Shown here in pieces: positions 55,574 through 64,000 of a DNA stretch of 64,000 nt. The translations under genes and the position numbers were made by a program. The notes under the pieces are model-generated. The model did no database searches. It worked only from the letters and a program-made list of their open reading frames with translations, and was not told where the DNA came from. Position 1 is the stretch's first letter. Every line of letters begins with the position of its first letter. This DNA is from Bacteroidales bacterium. GTDB lineage: Bacteria > Bacteroidota > Bacteroidia > Bacteroidales > UBA932. The stretch lies in contig JAEEHS010000013.1 of assembly GCA_016281015.1 (NCBI GenBank), positions 62,001-126,000 on the forward strand. The letters are read 5' to 3'.

Positions 55574-56053
55574 TTACTTTTTCAGGATCGCAGAGGCCCA
55601 GACTTCGCAGCCTTCTCCCCGGCCGACGAAGCCGAGGCGTTCGGTCGTCGTCGCCTTGACGGACACGGCATCGATCCCGACCCCGAGAATCGGGGCGAGG
55701 GTCTCACGCATGGCCGCGATATGCGGGGCGAGCTTCGGACGCTGGAGGGCGATGGTGATGTCCACGTTACCGACCTCCCAGCCTTCCGCATGGACCCGTT
55801 CCACGACCTTTCTCAGCAGAATCTTGCTGTCCACCCCTTTCCACTCGTCCGAGGTGTCGGGGAAGAGGTGGCCGATGTCGCCGAGCGCGAGGGCGCCGAG
55901 AAGGGCGTCGCACAGCGCATGGATGGCCACATCCCCGTCCGAATGGGCCACAAAGCCGTTTTCCGAGGGAATCCGGACGCCGCCGAGCCACATGGGAAGT
56001 CCCGCCGCCAGGGCATGGACATCATAGCCGTTACCAATTCTTATATCCATCAT
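55574..56053 (-). CDS. ispF: 2-C-methyl-D-erythritol 2,4-cyclodiphosphate synthase
   Basis: IRIGNGYDVHALAAGLPMWLGGVRIPSENGFVAHSDGDVAIHALCDALLGALALGDIGHLFPD. Confidence 0.96.
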   Translation of the reverse strand: MMDIRIGNGYDVHALAAGLPMWLGGVRIPSENGFVAHSDGDVAIHALCDALLGALALGDIGHLFPDTSDEWKGVDSKILLRKVVERVHAEGWEVGNVDITIALQRPKLAPHIAAMRETLAPILGVGIDAVSVKATTTERLGFVGRGEGCEVWASAILKK

Positions 56054-56862
56054 TTTGTACTTTTAACAGGGGAATGGGAGAAGGTCCTGCGGGGGCCTTC
56101 CGCCGCCCTCCAGTAATCGTTGTCGAAGTCGGAGGGATGGACGAAAGGTCCGTCATGTCCGTCCAGGGTGAAGGCCATATAGGTAATCGGCAGGCCCAAT
56201 TTCAGGAACATCGACTCATAGAACGTCTGCACCCCCGTCACTTCCTCCCAATCCACGCCGTTACTGGTTCCGGAACCGTAAATGTCTGTGGAGGAAGCGA
56301 GTAACGGGAGGTTGTTGGCGCGGACGACCGAGAGGGTGTATTCATGGAGGAAACGGCTGTCCGTTTTCAGATGGACCCGCCCGCCGGGGGATAGGAAACG
56401 GCGGTAGCGTTCCAGGAAAAGCGGCGACGTGAGCCGCGCATTCTCGCTTTTGAGCTGCGGGTCCGAGAAGGTCAGCCAGATCTGCGACACCTCCCCTTCC
56501 CCGAAGAAAGCCCCGATAAACTCAATCCGGGTCCGGAGAAACGCCACATTCCCAAGCCCCCTTTCCGTGGCATATTTCGCTCCCTTCCAGAGCCTTGCCC
56601 CCTTGATGTCCACCCCGATGAAATTCATCTCCGGATGCCGTTCGGCCAGCTCAATCGTATAATCCCCCTTGCCGCAGCCGAGCTCCAGGACAATGGGGCC
56701 GGGACTCGCGAACATCTGCTCCTGCCAATGTCCCTTGACAGGGTGGTCCTTCAGGACAAGCTCCCGCGAACCATCCTTCACCAGCACCGATGCGGCAGAG
56801 GGCTGTAGCAGGCAGCGAAACGTCTCATTCTCAGCGAATTTCCTCAGTTTTCCGTGTCCCAT
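56050..56862 (-). CDS. trmB: tRNA (guanine-N7-)-methyltransferase
   Basis: From MGHGKLRKFAENETF; PIVLELGCGKGDYTIELAERHPEMNFIGVDIKGARLWKGAKYA; IWLTFSDPQLKSENARLTSPLFLERYR. Confidence 0.95.
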   Translation of the reverse strand: MGHGKLRKFAENETFRCLLQPSAASVLVKDGSRELVLKDHPVKGHWQEQMFASPGPIVLELGCGKGDYTIELAERHPEMNFIGVDIKGARLWKGAKYATERGLGNVAFLRTRIEFIGAFFGEGEVSQIWLTFSDPQLKSENARLTSPLFLERYRRFLSPGGRVHLKTDSRFLHEYTLSVVRANNLPLLASSTDIYGSGTSNGVDWEEVTGVQTFYESMFLKLGLPITYMAFTLDGHDGPFVHPSDFDNDYWRAAEGPRRTFSHSPVKSTK

Positions 56863-57290
56863 ATTGTTTTTCTTCTCGTCACCAGCAGTCCCATGCCCCG
56901 CATCCCGGAGAGCGCGACGGAATCCGGGATGGACAGGGTCAGCGTCCATGTTCCGGCCTCATAGGGGCGCACATCCTCCCGGTAGGGCGCATACACCTGC
57001 AGCGAACCCTCCGCCCGCTTTCCCCGGAGCGGCAGATACACCGTCTCGCTGTACAGGCGGTCAGACGGGGCGCGCCAGTGAAGGTCCATCGGCAGGCTCT
57101 GCCGCCCGTCCGTTTCCCCGTCCACGCGGGTGTAAAGCGCGAAATCGTAGGCGGCCGTCGTATCTCCCATCTCCACCGTGAACACATAGGGACCGCTTCC
57201 CTTGATAAAGCAGTCCCGCTCCAGCGGTTCCCGGCAGGAGACGGCGGCGGCAAGCAGGATCAGCCATCCTATGAAACGCGGCTGCGGCAT
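56844..57290 (-). CDS. gldH: Gliding motility lipoprotein GldH
   Basis: From MPQPRFIGWLILLAAAVSCREP; YDFALYTRVDGETDGRQSLPMDL; downstream of the RicT/PSP1 gene as in many Bacteroidetes. Confidence 0.85.
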   Translation of the reverse strand: MPQPRFIGWLILLAAAVSCREPLERDCFIKGSGPYVFTVEMGDTTAAYDFALYTRVDGETDGRQSLPMDLHWRAPSDRLYSETVYLPLRGKRAEGSLQVYAPYREDVRPYEAGTWTLTLSIPDSVALSGMRGMGLLVTRRKTIWDTEN

Positions 57291-57291
57291 C

Positions 57292-58437
57292 CTATTTTTT
57301 TCGCTGTCCATGGCCGCCCTTTCCCCCTTTGCGGCGGCGTTTGCGGCGCGCCTCGTCAAAGCGGGAGATGCTGTCATCCCCGACCGCCGTCACGAACTCC
57401 GGCGCCGAAGGTTCCATGTCCTGGCGCAGGGTCTGGGGCCGTTTCCCATTGCGGTTCATCATGATGATTTCCCGCACTTCGTGGGCCGGCAGCGGATAGA
57501 TTTTCGCCAGCGAACCCTTCTCGTAGGAGAAGTACAAAGTCTCCGCCAGGATATCCGTCTTGACCAGGTAGGCAAGTCCATCCTCGAATTCGAGCGGTTC
57601 CTGCACCTTCGGAATCCGGGACTGCGCATCCATGTAGGCCGAAACCTCATAATTGAGGCAGCACTTGAGCTTGCCGCACTGCCCCGCCAGTTTCTGCGGA
57701 TTCAGCGACAGGTCCTGGACACGGGCGGCGGAGGTCGTGATGGACTTGAACTCGGTGATGTAGTTGGCGCAGCACAGCTCGCGGCCACAAATGCCCAGTC
57801 CGCCGATCAAACCGGCTTCCTGGCGGGCTCCGATCTGTTTCATCTCCACCCGGATATGGAATTCCTCAGCGAAGTCCTTGATCAGCTGGCGGAAGTCCAC
57901 ACGGCCGTCAGCGATATAATAGAAAATCGCCTTGGTGCCGTCTCCCTGGAACTCCACGTCCCCGATTTTCATTTCCAGGCCGAGGTTCGCAGCCAGGACC
58001 CGGGCACGGATCATGGTCTCCTGCTCCCGGGCAATGGCTTCCTGCCAGCGCTCGATGTCATAGGGTTTGGCCTTGCGGTAGATTCTCTTGAACTCCGTCT
58101 TCTCCGGATCGATGCCCTTGCAGTGCATCTGGCGGGCGACAATCGGCCCCTCCAGGGTGACGATTCCGAGGTCATGGCCCGTCGCGGCTTCCACGACGAC
58201 CAGGTCCCCGGTCTTCACGCTCTGGCCGGAGGTATTGAGGTAGATGCCTTTGCGGGTGTTCTTGAAACGCACCTCGAAAAGGGAGTTGAACTGTTCCTGG
58301 CTGATGCCCTTCAGGTAATCGTAGACCTGGAGTTTACAGCAGCCGGGGCGGTAACGGATATCCCGCTCCGCCGCATTTCCGTCAGTGATCGTACAGCCGC
58401 GGAAACAGTCATATTGGATGGTCTCGTTCGGTTCCAT
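57292..58437 (-). CDS. PSP1 domain / RicT-like protein
   Basis: GTKAIFYYIADGRVDFRQLIKDFAEEFHIRVEMKQIGARQEAGLIGGLGICGRELCCANYI...KLAGQCGKLKCCLNYE. Confidence 0.93.
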   Translation of the reverse strand: MEPNETIQYDCFRGCTITDGNAAERDIRYRPGCCKLQVYDYLKGISQEQFNSLFEVRFKNTRKGIYLNTSGQSVKTGDLVVVEAATGHDLGIVTLEGPIVARQMHCKGIDPEKTEFKRIYRKAKPYDIERWQEAIAREQETMIRARVLAANLGLEMKIGDVEFQGDGTKAIFYYIADGRVDFRQLIKDFAEEFHIRVEMKQIGARQEAGLIGGLGICGRELCCANYITEFKSITTSAARVQDLSLNPQKLAGQCGKLKCCLNYEVSAYMDAQSRIPKVQEPLEFEDGLAYLVKTDILAETLYFSYEKGSLAKIYPLPAHEVREIIMMNRNGKRPQTLRQDMEPSAPEFVTAVGDDSISRFDEARRKRRRKGGKGGHGQRKK

Positions 58438-59411
58438 CAGATAGCAGCATATAATTTGAGGACCAGGTCGGTGAACACGATTTTCTGGTTCACGTTGCGC
58501 TCCACCAGGAGCTGGGCCCGGTCAAAATACGTCATAGCAAAACGGGGGAAAGTCCTGCGGCAGCGAGCGGCCATCTCCCCGTAAAACTCCTTTTCATCCG
58601 GCAGGATGTCCGCAAGGGCCTGCTGACCCTGCTGGAAAAGGAAAATGTTGCGGAGCATCCCCACGGCGCTCCGGCACAGCGCCTTCTGTTTTTCCCGCGA
58701 AGAAAGGGCGGCGATGGCCTCCCCTGTCTCCAGGGCCGTCAGAAGGTCTTTGTCCACCAGTGCACGCAGCAGGTCGGCAAAGAGGTCCCCCTCCGCCGAA
58801 GCGGCCTCCGCAGGACGGACTTCGGCAAGCGCCTGCCGCGAAAGCGGCTCCACACGCAGGTGAAGGCAGCGGGAAGCGATGGTTGTCAACACGCTTTCCG
58901 GCGCATGGGTCACCAGCAGGAAAAGGGTCTTTTCCGGGGGCTCCTCGACCATTTTCAACAGGGCGTTGCCCGAGGCGGCATTCATTTTCTCCGGCAGGTA
59001 CATCACCACTGTCCGGTATCCTCCTTCCACCGCGGAAAGGGACAGGGCCGAGAGGATGGAACGCGCCTCCGCCACCGAAATCGAACTCTGCTTCTTTTCA
59101 ATGCCGATGGCTTCGTACAGTTCATTTTCCGTGAAATACGGATTCCTCAGCAGCAAGTCCCGGAAGGGAGCGATAAACTGGAGCGACACCGGGGTTTTCT
59201 CCCCGGCGACCGGAAAGACGAAATGGATGTCCGGATGAATCAGTTTTCCCACCCGGGGATTGCCCCCGTAGAGTTCCTCCAAAAAGTGCAGGATGAGCGG
59301 GAACGCCCCGCCGCCGTCGTCCTCATGCAGCATCATGGCATGCGGAATCCTGCCGCTCACCACCATCTGGTGCAGGGCGGACACGACGTCGGTATTCCCA
59401 TAGATTTTCAT
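58437..59411 (-). CDS. holB: DNA polymerase III subunit delta'
   Basis: MKIYGNTDVVSALHQMVVSGRIPHAMMLHE; MYLPEKMNAASGNALLKMVEEPPEKTLFLLVTHAPESVLTTIASRC. Confidence 0.88.
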   Translation of the reverse strand: MKIYGNTDVVSALHQMVVSGRIPHAMMLHEDDGGGAFPLILHFLEELYGGNPRVGKLIHPDIHFVFPVAGEKTPVSLQFIAPFRDLLLRNPYFTENELYEAIGIEKKQSSISVAEARSILSALSLSAVEGGYRTVVMYLPEKMNAASGNALLKMVEEPPEKTLFLLVTHAPESVLTTIASRCLHLRVEPLSRQALAEVRPAEAASAEGDLFADLLRALVDKDLLTALETGEAIAALSSREKQKALCRSAVGMLRNIFLFQQGQQALADILPDEKEFYGEMAARCRRTFPRFAMTYFDRAQLLVERNVNQKIVFTDLVLKLYAAI

Positions 59412-59412
59412 C

Positions 59413-60387
59413 TCATCCCATTCTTTCCCCGACATAGCAGGACAAAGTCCGAAGATACGATTTTTCCTCCGAATCTGGAAGTACTTCCAGACAATCCAGC
59501 GATTTTTTTACATACTGATCCAGCGTGGCCGCGGCGCCCGAAAGCCCGTCCTGCTCCCGGACAAAGGCGCGGACTTCATCCGCAAGAGCCGGTTCGGAAG
59601 GAATCCGGCGCACGAGGTCCCGGATCCGCGCTTCCTCCCCAGGGGCCGCATCCAACGCACACAGGAGCGGTTCGGTGATTTTTCCTTCCAGCAGGTCAAT
59701 GCCGACGGGTTTTCCAACCCCGGGCGCATCCATGTAATCGAACATGTCGTCCCGGACCTGGAAAGCCATGCCGATTTCGCGACCATATCGCCCCACGGCA
59801 GAAAGGGTCTTTTCGTCCGCTCCGACGGACAGGGCGGCGGTCAGAGCCGTGGCTTCGAACAGGGAGGCCGTCTTGGAATAGATGATCCGGGTATAGTCCG
59901 CGCGGGTCGTATCGCCGGAAACTGCCTTTTCCATCTGCAGGAGTTCTCCTTCCGAGAGGTCCGAGAGCGTCTTGGAAAAGATTCGGACGGCCCGTTCGCT
60001 GCTGCGCTCGGCCGAGAGGATGCTCTCGACGGCCTTGACCAGCCAGAAGTCCCCGACCAGCACGGAAGCCGTGCCGCCAAGCAGGGAAGAGACGGTCGGA
60101 GCGCCCCGGCGCCGGTCGGCCCCATCGACGACATCGTCGTGGAGCAGGGTCGCGTTGTGGAGCAGTTCGGCCGCGGCGGCGAAGCGGATCGTGTCTTCGG
60201 TCACGCCGCCGAGGGCCCCGGCAATCAGCAGGGCCAGTCCCGGCCGCATTCCCTTGCCGCCCGAGCCGAGCAGGCTCCGGTTGGTCTCCCCGAGCAGGGA
60301 GACCTCGCTCGCGAGCAGGAGTTCCATCTCGCAGCGCACCCGCCGCATCCCGGGTTCCAGGAATGATTTCAGTCCCTCGATGTACAT
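59413..60387 (-). CDS. Polyprenyl synthetase family protein
   Basis: GKGMRPGLALLIAGAL, LLHNATLLHDDVVDGADRRRGAPTV, GMAFQVRDDMFDYMD. Confidence 0.95.
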   Translation of the reverse strand: MYIEGLKSFLEPGMRRVRCEMELLLASEVSLLGETNRSLLGSGGKGMRPGLALLIAGALGGVTEDTIRFAAAAELLHNATLLHDDVVDGADRRRGAPTVSSLLGGTASVLVGDFWLVKAVESILSAERSSERAVRIFSKTLSDLSEGELLQMEKAVSGDTTRADYTRIIYSKTASLFEATALTAALSVGADEKTLSAVGRYGREIGMAFQVRDDMFDYMDAPGVGKPVGIDLLEGKITEPLLCALDAAPGEEARIRDLVRRIPSEPALADEVRAFVREQDGLSGAAATLDQYVKKSLDCLEVLPDSEEKSYLRTLSCYVGERMG

Positions 60388-60388
60388 A

Positions 60389-60919
60389 TCAGTTGAAAAA
60401 GCCCATCAATTCATCGACCGAGTCTGGGAACTGGAGCAGGTCCCGGTCCCGCGGCGTCATCATGCCCGTCGCGACATAATGGTCCATCAGATGTTTCAGC
60501 GGCTCATAGAAGCCGTCCAGGTTCAAGGCATAGAGTTTTCCTTCGTACTTGCCCAGTTTCGCCAGCACATGGGTCTCGATCAGTTCGTCCAGGGTGCCGA
60601 TTCCTCCGGGGAGGGCGATGGCGGCGCAGGTTCCCGCCCGCATGGCCTCCTTCCGCTCGGACATCGTATCGGTCCATACGACCTCGCTGAGTCCCGGAAA
60701 CTTGACATCCCGCATGAAGCGGGGCACAATCCCGATATGGCGGCCGCCGCAGCGCATCGACGCATCGGCCACCACCCCCATGGTCCCTTTGATACATCCG
60801 CCCGACACGACGGAATATCCATAAGAATGCAGCGCGAGAACTACTTCACGCGCTGCTACTTTGTACTTGGGGTCGATATCGTAACTGGCTGAGCAGAAAA
60901 CGACTACCTTTTTCTCCAT
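60389..60919 (-). CDS. LOG/TIGR00730 family Rossmann-fold protein
   Basis: VVFCSASYDIDPKYKVAAREV; SGGCIKGTMGVVADASM; ALPGGIGTLDELIE. Confidence 0.93.
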   Translation of the reverse strand: MEKKVVVFCSASYDIDPKYKVAAREVVLALHSYGYSVVSGGCIKGTMGVVADASMRCGGRHIGIVPRFMRDVKFPGLSEVVWTDTMSERKEAMRAGTCAAIALPGGIGTLDELIETHVLAKLGKYEGKLYALNLDGFYEPLKHLMDHYVATGMMTPRDRDLLQFPDSVDELMGFFN

Positions 60920-60922
60920 AGA

Positions 60923-61597
60923 CTAGAACAGAATGCCGAGGGTTACTTTGACACCGGTGTAATTCTCAATGTTCTTGTAATTGTCCTTGAAGGCGGTAAG
61001 AGCGGCTTCCCCGTCAATCTTTCCGTCGTTGTACAGGTTACCGAGGTTCTTGAACCACTGGACGGAAAGCTGCAGGTGGCCGGCGATTTCCACGCCGCCG
61101 CCAACACCGAAGCCCCATTCCAGCTTGTTCTTGACATCCTTGGCCGCCGCACTGACCTTCTCCAGGTCGACGTTGCCGTCCGCGAGGCCATAGTTCTCCG
61201 TTCCCGTGATGCCGTAGCCGATGAACGGCTCAACAAAGGCGAAGGGGCGGAAAAGCATCAGGTCCAGTCCCCACTGGACCGGAGCGCTCAGCTCGATGAA
61301 ACCCGTCTTGGTGTCGATGGACTGGGCCGCGACCTTGACGTCCTTGCCCTCGATATTCTGGGCCAGAGAGGCACCTTTCATCTGATAGGCGAGCGAAGGC
61401 TGCACGACGAAACCGGCACCGAGATTGAATTTGTAAAACACGCCGGCATGGTACAGGCTGATGTTCTTGGCATTCTCCATGATCTCCTTCGTGTTGACCG
61501 TAGTCGAGGAGGAAGTGAAACCGCCCATGACACCGATCTGCGCCTGTGCGGCGAAGCTCGAGGCCATCAGGGCGAGAATGGTTAAAATTTTCTTCAT
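60923..61597 (-). CDS. Outer membrane beta-barrel (porin family) protein
   Basis: Signal peptide MKKILTILALMASSFAAQAQIGVMGG; LQLSVQWFKNLGNLY; C-terminal VKVTLGILF. Confidence 0.85.
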   Translation of the reverse strand: MKKILTILALMASSFAAQAQIGVMGGFTSSSTTVNTKEIMENAKNISLYHAGVFYKFNLGAGFVVQPSLAYQMKGASLAQNIEGKDVKVAAQSIDTKTGFIELSAPVQWGLDLMLFRPFAFVEPFIGYGITGTENYGLADGNVDLEKVSAAAKDVKNKLEWGFGVGGGVEIAGHLQLSVQWFKNLGNLYNDGKIDGEAALTAFKDNYKNIENYTGVKVTLGILF

Positions 61598-61603
61598 AAT
61601 GTA

Positions 61604-61918
61604 TTAGAGGTTAGCTTGAATCTTGTCCACGAGAGCGGCCTTCGGCATGGCGCCGACGGTTTTGTCCACTATCTGGCCGCCCTTGATAAAGAGCAGGGTC
61701 GGGATGCTCATGACCCGGTACTGTCCGGCAATCTCCGGGGCGTCGTCCACATTGACTTTGACGACGCTGATCTGGTCCGCCATCTCTTCCTCGACCTCGT
61801 CGAGAAGCGGGGAGAGCATCCGGCAGGGGCCGCACCAGGTGGCCCAGAAATCCACGACAACGAGTTTGTCGTCCTGGATGAGTTCAGCGAAAGTGCTGCT
61901 TGTTGCTATTTTTGCCAT
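61604..61918 (-). CDS. trxA: Thioredoxin
   Basis: VVVDFWATWCGPCRMLSPLLDEVEEE...YRVMSIPTLLFIKGGQIVDKTVGAMPK. Confidence 0.96.
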   Translation of the reverse strand: MAKIATSSTFAELIQDDKLVVVDFWATWCGPCRMLSPLLDEVEEEMADQISVVKVNVDDAPEIAGQYRVMSIPTLLFIKGGQIVDKTVGAMPKAALVDKIQANL

Positions 61919-61969
61919 AATCTTTTATCTATTAATCGTACAAAGATAATGTTTTTTTCTGAATCCGTC

Positions 61970-62476
61970 TTAGTCCGGGAGGATGATGACGACGGTACCG
62001 AGCCTCACGCGGCTTTTGAGGTCGAGGATGTCGGCGTTGCGCATGCGGACACAGCCTTCCGTGGCGCGGGAGCCGATACTCTCCGGGAAGGGCGTGCCGT
62101 GGATGCCGATGTCGCGGAATCCCGGGACGTCGAGGCGGAGGAACCAGGGGCCATAGGCATCCTTGATGGGGCCTTTCCCGTCATGGAAATCATGCTTCAG
62201 CCCCTTGGCATAGAGCAGTTCATTGATCCGGAACTTTCCTTCCGGGGTCTTGTGGTCGCCGGCAACCTGCTTGGGGCCCCGGTTGACCGCAACGGAAATG
62301 CCATATTCCCGGATGGCCTTCCCCTGAGCGTCCACCAGCGCAAGCGTCAGCGCCGTCTTGTCGACGAGGATAAAGGGCGCGCTGCCCGCCTCCTCGACAT
62401 ATTCGGCATAGGAGCGCTGGGCCCCTGCGGAAAGGGCCGCCAGCGCCAGCGCAAAGGTCAGCAGAAACTTTTTCAT
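61970..62476 (-). CDS. L,D-transpeptidase (YkuD) family protein
   Basis: From MKKFLLTFALALAALSAGAQ; HKTPEGKFRINELLYAKG; GIHGTPFPESIGSRATEGCVRMRNADILDL. Confidence 0.93.
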   Translation of the reverse strand: MKKFLLTFALALAALSAGAQRSYAEYVEEAGSAPFILVDKTALTLALVDAQGKAIREYGISVAVNRGPKQVAGDHKTPEGKFRINELLYAKGLKHDFHDGKGPIKDAYGPWFLRLDVPGFRDIGIHGTPFPESIGSRATEGCVRMRNADILDLKSRVRLGTVVIILPD

Positions 62477-62766
62477 AATGCCTGTTCTACCGGTAAGACA
62501 TAGGCCCGGAGGCCGAGGCGGGGGTTGTCGGCATCCGTGCGGCGGAGCGCTTCCATGACCGGACCGACCAGCGCGTCTTCCACAACAGTCAGCAGGGCAT
62601 GGTTCTGTGCCGGCCAGGCATGGGAACCGAGGTGCGGTTCGCCGTCCACGCTGCCGCGTCCGCCGATTTCCCGCCACTCGGTAAATCCCCGCTGCCCGAA
62701 ACCTTCCAGCAGCAGGACTATCTCGTCATTGTATGCCTGCGAGTAGGCGATAAAGATTGCTTTCAT
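62473..62766 (-). CDS. PG0541-like transporter-associated small protein (P-II-like fold)
   Basis: MKAIFIAYSQAYNDEIVLLLEGFGQRGFTEWREIGGRGSVDGEPHLGSHAWPAQNHALLTVVED; next to RND permease. Confidence 0.8.
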   Translation of the reverse strand: MKAIFIAYSQAYNDEIVLLLEGFGQRGFTEWREIGGRGSVDGEPHLGSHAWPAQNHALLTVVEDALVGPVMEALRRTDADNPRLGLRAYVLPVEQAL

Positions 62767-62767
62767 C

Positions 62768-64000
62768 TTATTGTGCATTTAAGGAACGCGCCGCCCGGCG
62801 GGCTTTGCGGCGGGCACGGTGCTCCGTGAAGCCGCAGTACAGAACCGGGATGATGACCAGGGTGATCACCGTGGAGATGCTCAGACCCCAGGCGACCGTC
62901 GTACCGAGGCCGCGCCACATTTCGGAACCTTCTCCCGTGCCGAGCGCCATCGGGAGCATGCCCAGCACCGTGGTGAGGGTCGTCATCAGGATCGGACGCA
63001 GACGGCTCTTTGCCGCTTCGACCGAAGCATCGCGGACCGACATGCCCCGCTCCTGGCAGAGAATCGTGTAGTCGATCAGCACGATACCGTTCTTCACGAC
63101 GATACCCATCAGGATGATGATGCCGATCATGGCCATGACGCCGATGGCCAGCCCGGCGACCATATTGCCCAGGGCCACGCCCACGAAGGCGAAAGGAATG
63201 GAGGACATGATGACCAGCGGCCCCATGAAGGATTCGAACTGGGACGCCATCACCATGTAGACCAGGATGATGATCAGCACCAGGAGCAGAATCATGTCCG
63301 AGAACATGTCCTGCTGGTCCTCGTAGTCACCGCCGATGCGCCAGGAAAGCTCCGGAGGCAGGGGTTCCGCGTCCATGACCTGGTTGACCAGCGCGACCCC
63401 CTCGCTGAGGGCATGTCCGCGGCCCATGATGCCGGTCACGGTGATATAGCGGTCGCGGTTCTTGCGCTGGATGGTCGGCGGGACCTTGGACTCGACGATC
63501 CGTCCCAGGTCGCGCACCTTGATGCCGACGCCCTGGGTATTGTACACGGTGATGTTCTCGATGTCTTCGATGCTGGTCCGGTATTCCGGGGCATAACGCA
63601 CGCGGATGTTGTATTCCTCTCCTTCTTCCCGGTAGTAGGAAGCGACCGAGCCGGACATCGCAGCGCTCACGGCCGAAGCCGCCGTCACCGAACTGAGGCC
63701 GTTCAGGGCCAGTTTCTGCCGGTCAAAGTCCACCTCGTACTCAGGGGTGTACTGGTCCCGGCTGAGGATGGCCTGGGCAAAAACGCCGCTTTCCATCATG
63801 GCCGTACGCAGCCGGCGGGCTTCCCGCTCGGTGGTCTCGAAATCATAGCCGTAGATTTCCAGCTGGACCGAGGCCGCACCGCCCATGCCGCCGCCCTCGC
63901 TCACATTGAAGCGGTTCAGCTCCGGGAAGAGCCTCAGGTCCTCCCGGACGATGTCGGCGATCTCGGGCAGGCCCCGCTGACGCGTTTCCATGGACCCGAT
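62768..64000 (-). CDS. Efflux RND transporter permease subunit (N-terminus beyond window end)
   Basis: Open reading frame continues through 64000 (…IGSMETRQRGLPEI); GIIILMGIVVKNGIVLIDYT; SRLRPILMTTLTTVLGMLPMALG. Confidence 0.95.
   Translation of the reverse strand: MGSMETRQRGLPEIADIVREDLRLFPELNRFNVSEGGGMGGAASVQLEIYGYDFETTEREARRLRTAMMESGVFAQAILSRDQYTPEYEVDFDRQKLALNGLSSVTAASAVSAAMSGSVASYYREEGEEYNIRVRYAPEYRTSIEDIENITVYNTQGVGIKVRDLGRIVESKVPPTIQRKNRDRYITVTGIMGRGHALSEGVALVNQVMDAEPLPPELSWRIGGDYEDQQDMFSDMILLLVLIIILVYMVMASQFESFMGPLVIMSSIPFAFVGVALGNMVAGLAIGVMAMIGIIILMGIVVKNGIVLIDYTILCQERGMSVRDASVEAAKSRLRPILMTTLTTVLGMLPMALGTGEGSEMWRGLGTTVAWGLSISTVITLVIIPVLYCGFTEHRARRKARRAARSLNAQ

Overview
The window is a contiguous, high-GC Bacteroidota (probably Bacteroidales) chromosome segment with dense gene packing. 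I found no rRNA, tRNA or CRISPR array by eye. Main blocks: (1) 1-5056, a DUF4956 / VTC-domain / DUF4353-BACON surface-protein cluster with a membrane-anchored LytTR regulator. (2) galE at 5181-6209. (3) 6262-30951, a ~25 kb unidirectional minus-strand locus with two SusC/SusD pairs, five beta-helix 'choice-of-anchor Q' type lipoproteins, two glycerophosphodiester phosphodiesterases (GDPDs) and a PKD/PQQ-propeller protein, with no recognisable glycoside hydrolase. It also has two ~50-aa C-terminally acidic small ORFs and an apparently chimeric esterase remnant. A divergent DUF6377-type regulator (31175) and a third GDPD (32800) follow. (4) 33898-43211, a tightly overlapping minus-strand operon that combines three sulfonolipid (capnine-type) genes (cysteate synthase, acyl-CoA:amino acid acyltransferase, SDR) with a four/five-subunit Hdr/Qmo/Dsr-like iron-sulfur electron-transfer module and a two-domain VOC protein. 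I consider this the most interesting system in the window. (5) A repeat-rich non-coding block at 43269-43760. (6) 43808-64000, mostly housekeeping/envelope genes: PBP4, SurA-like PPIases, OstA-like, ComF, GH78 rhamnosidase, Zn/Cd P-type ATPase, IspF, TrmB, GldH, RicT/PSP1, HolB, prenyl synthase, LOG, TrxA, L,D-transpeptidase, PG0541-like and RND permease. Product calls come from reading the translated ORFs; no database search was possible.
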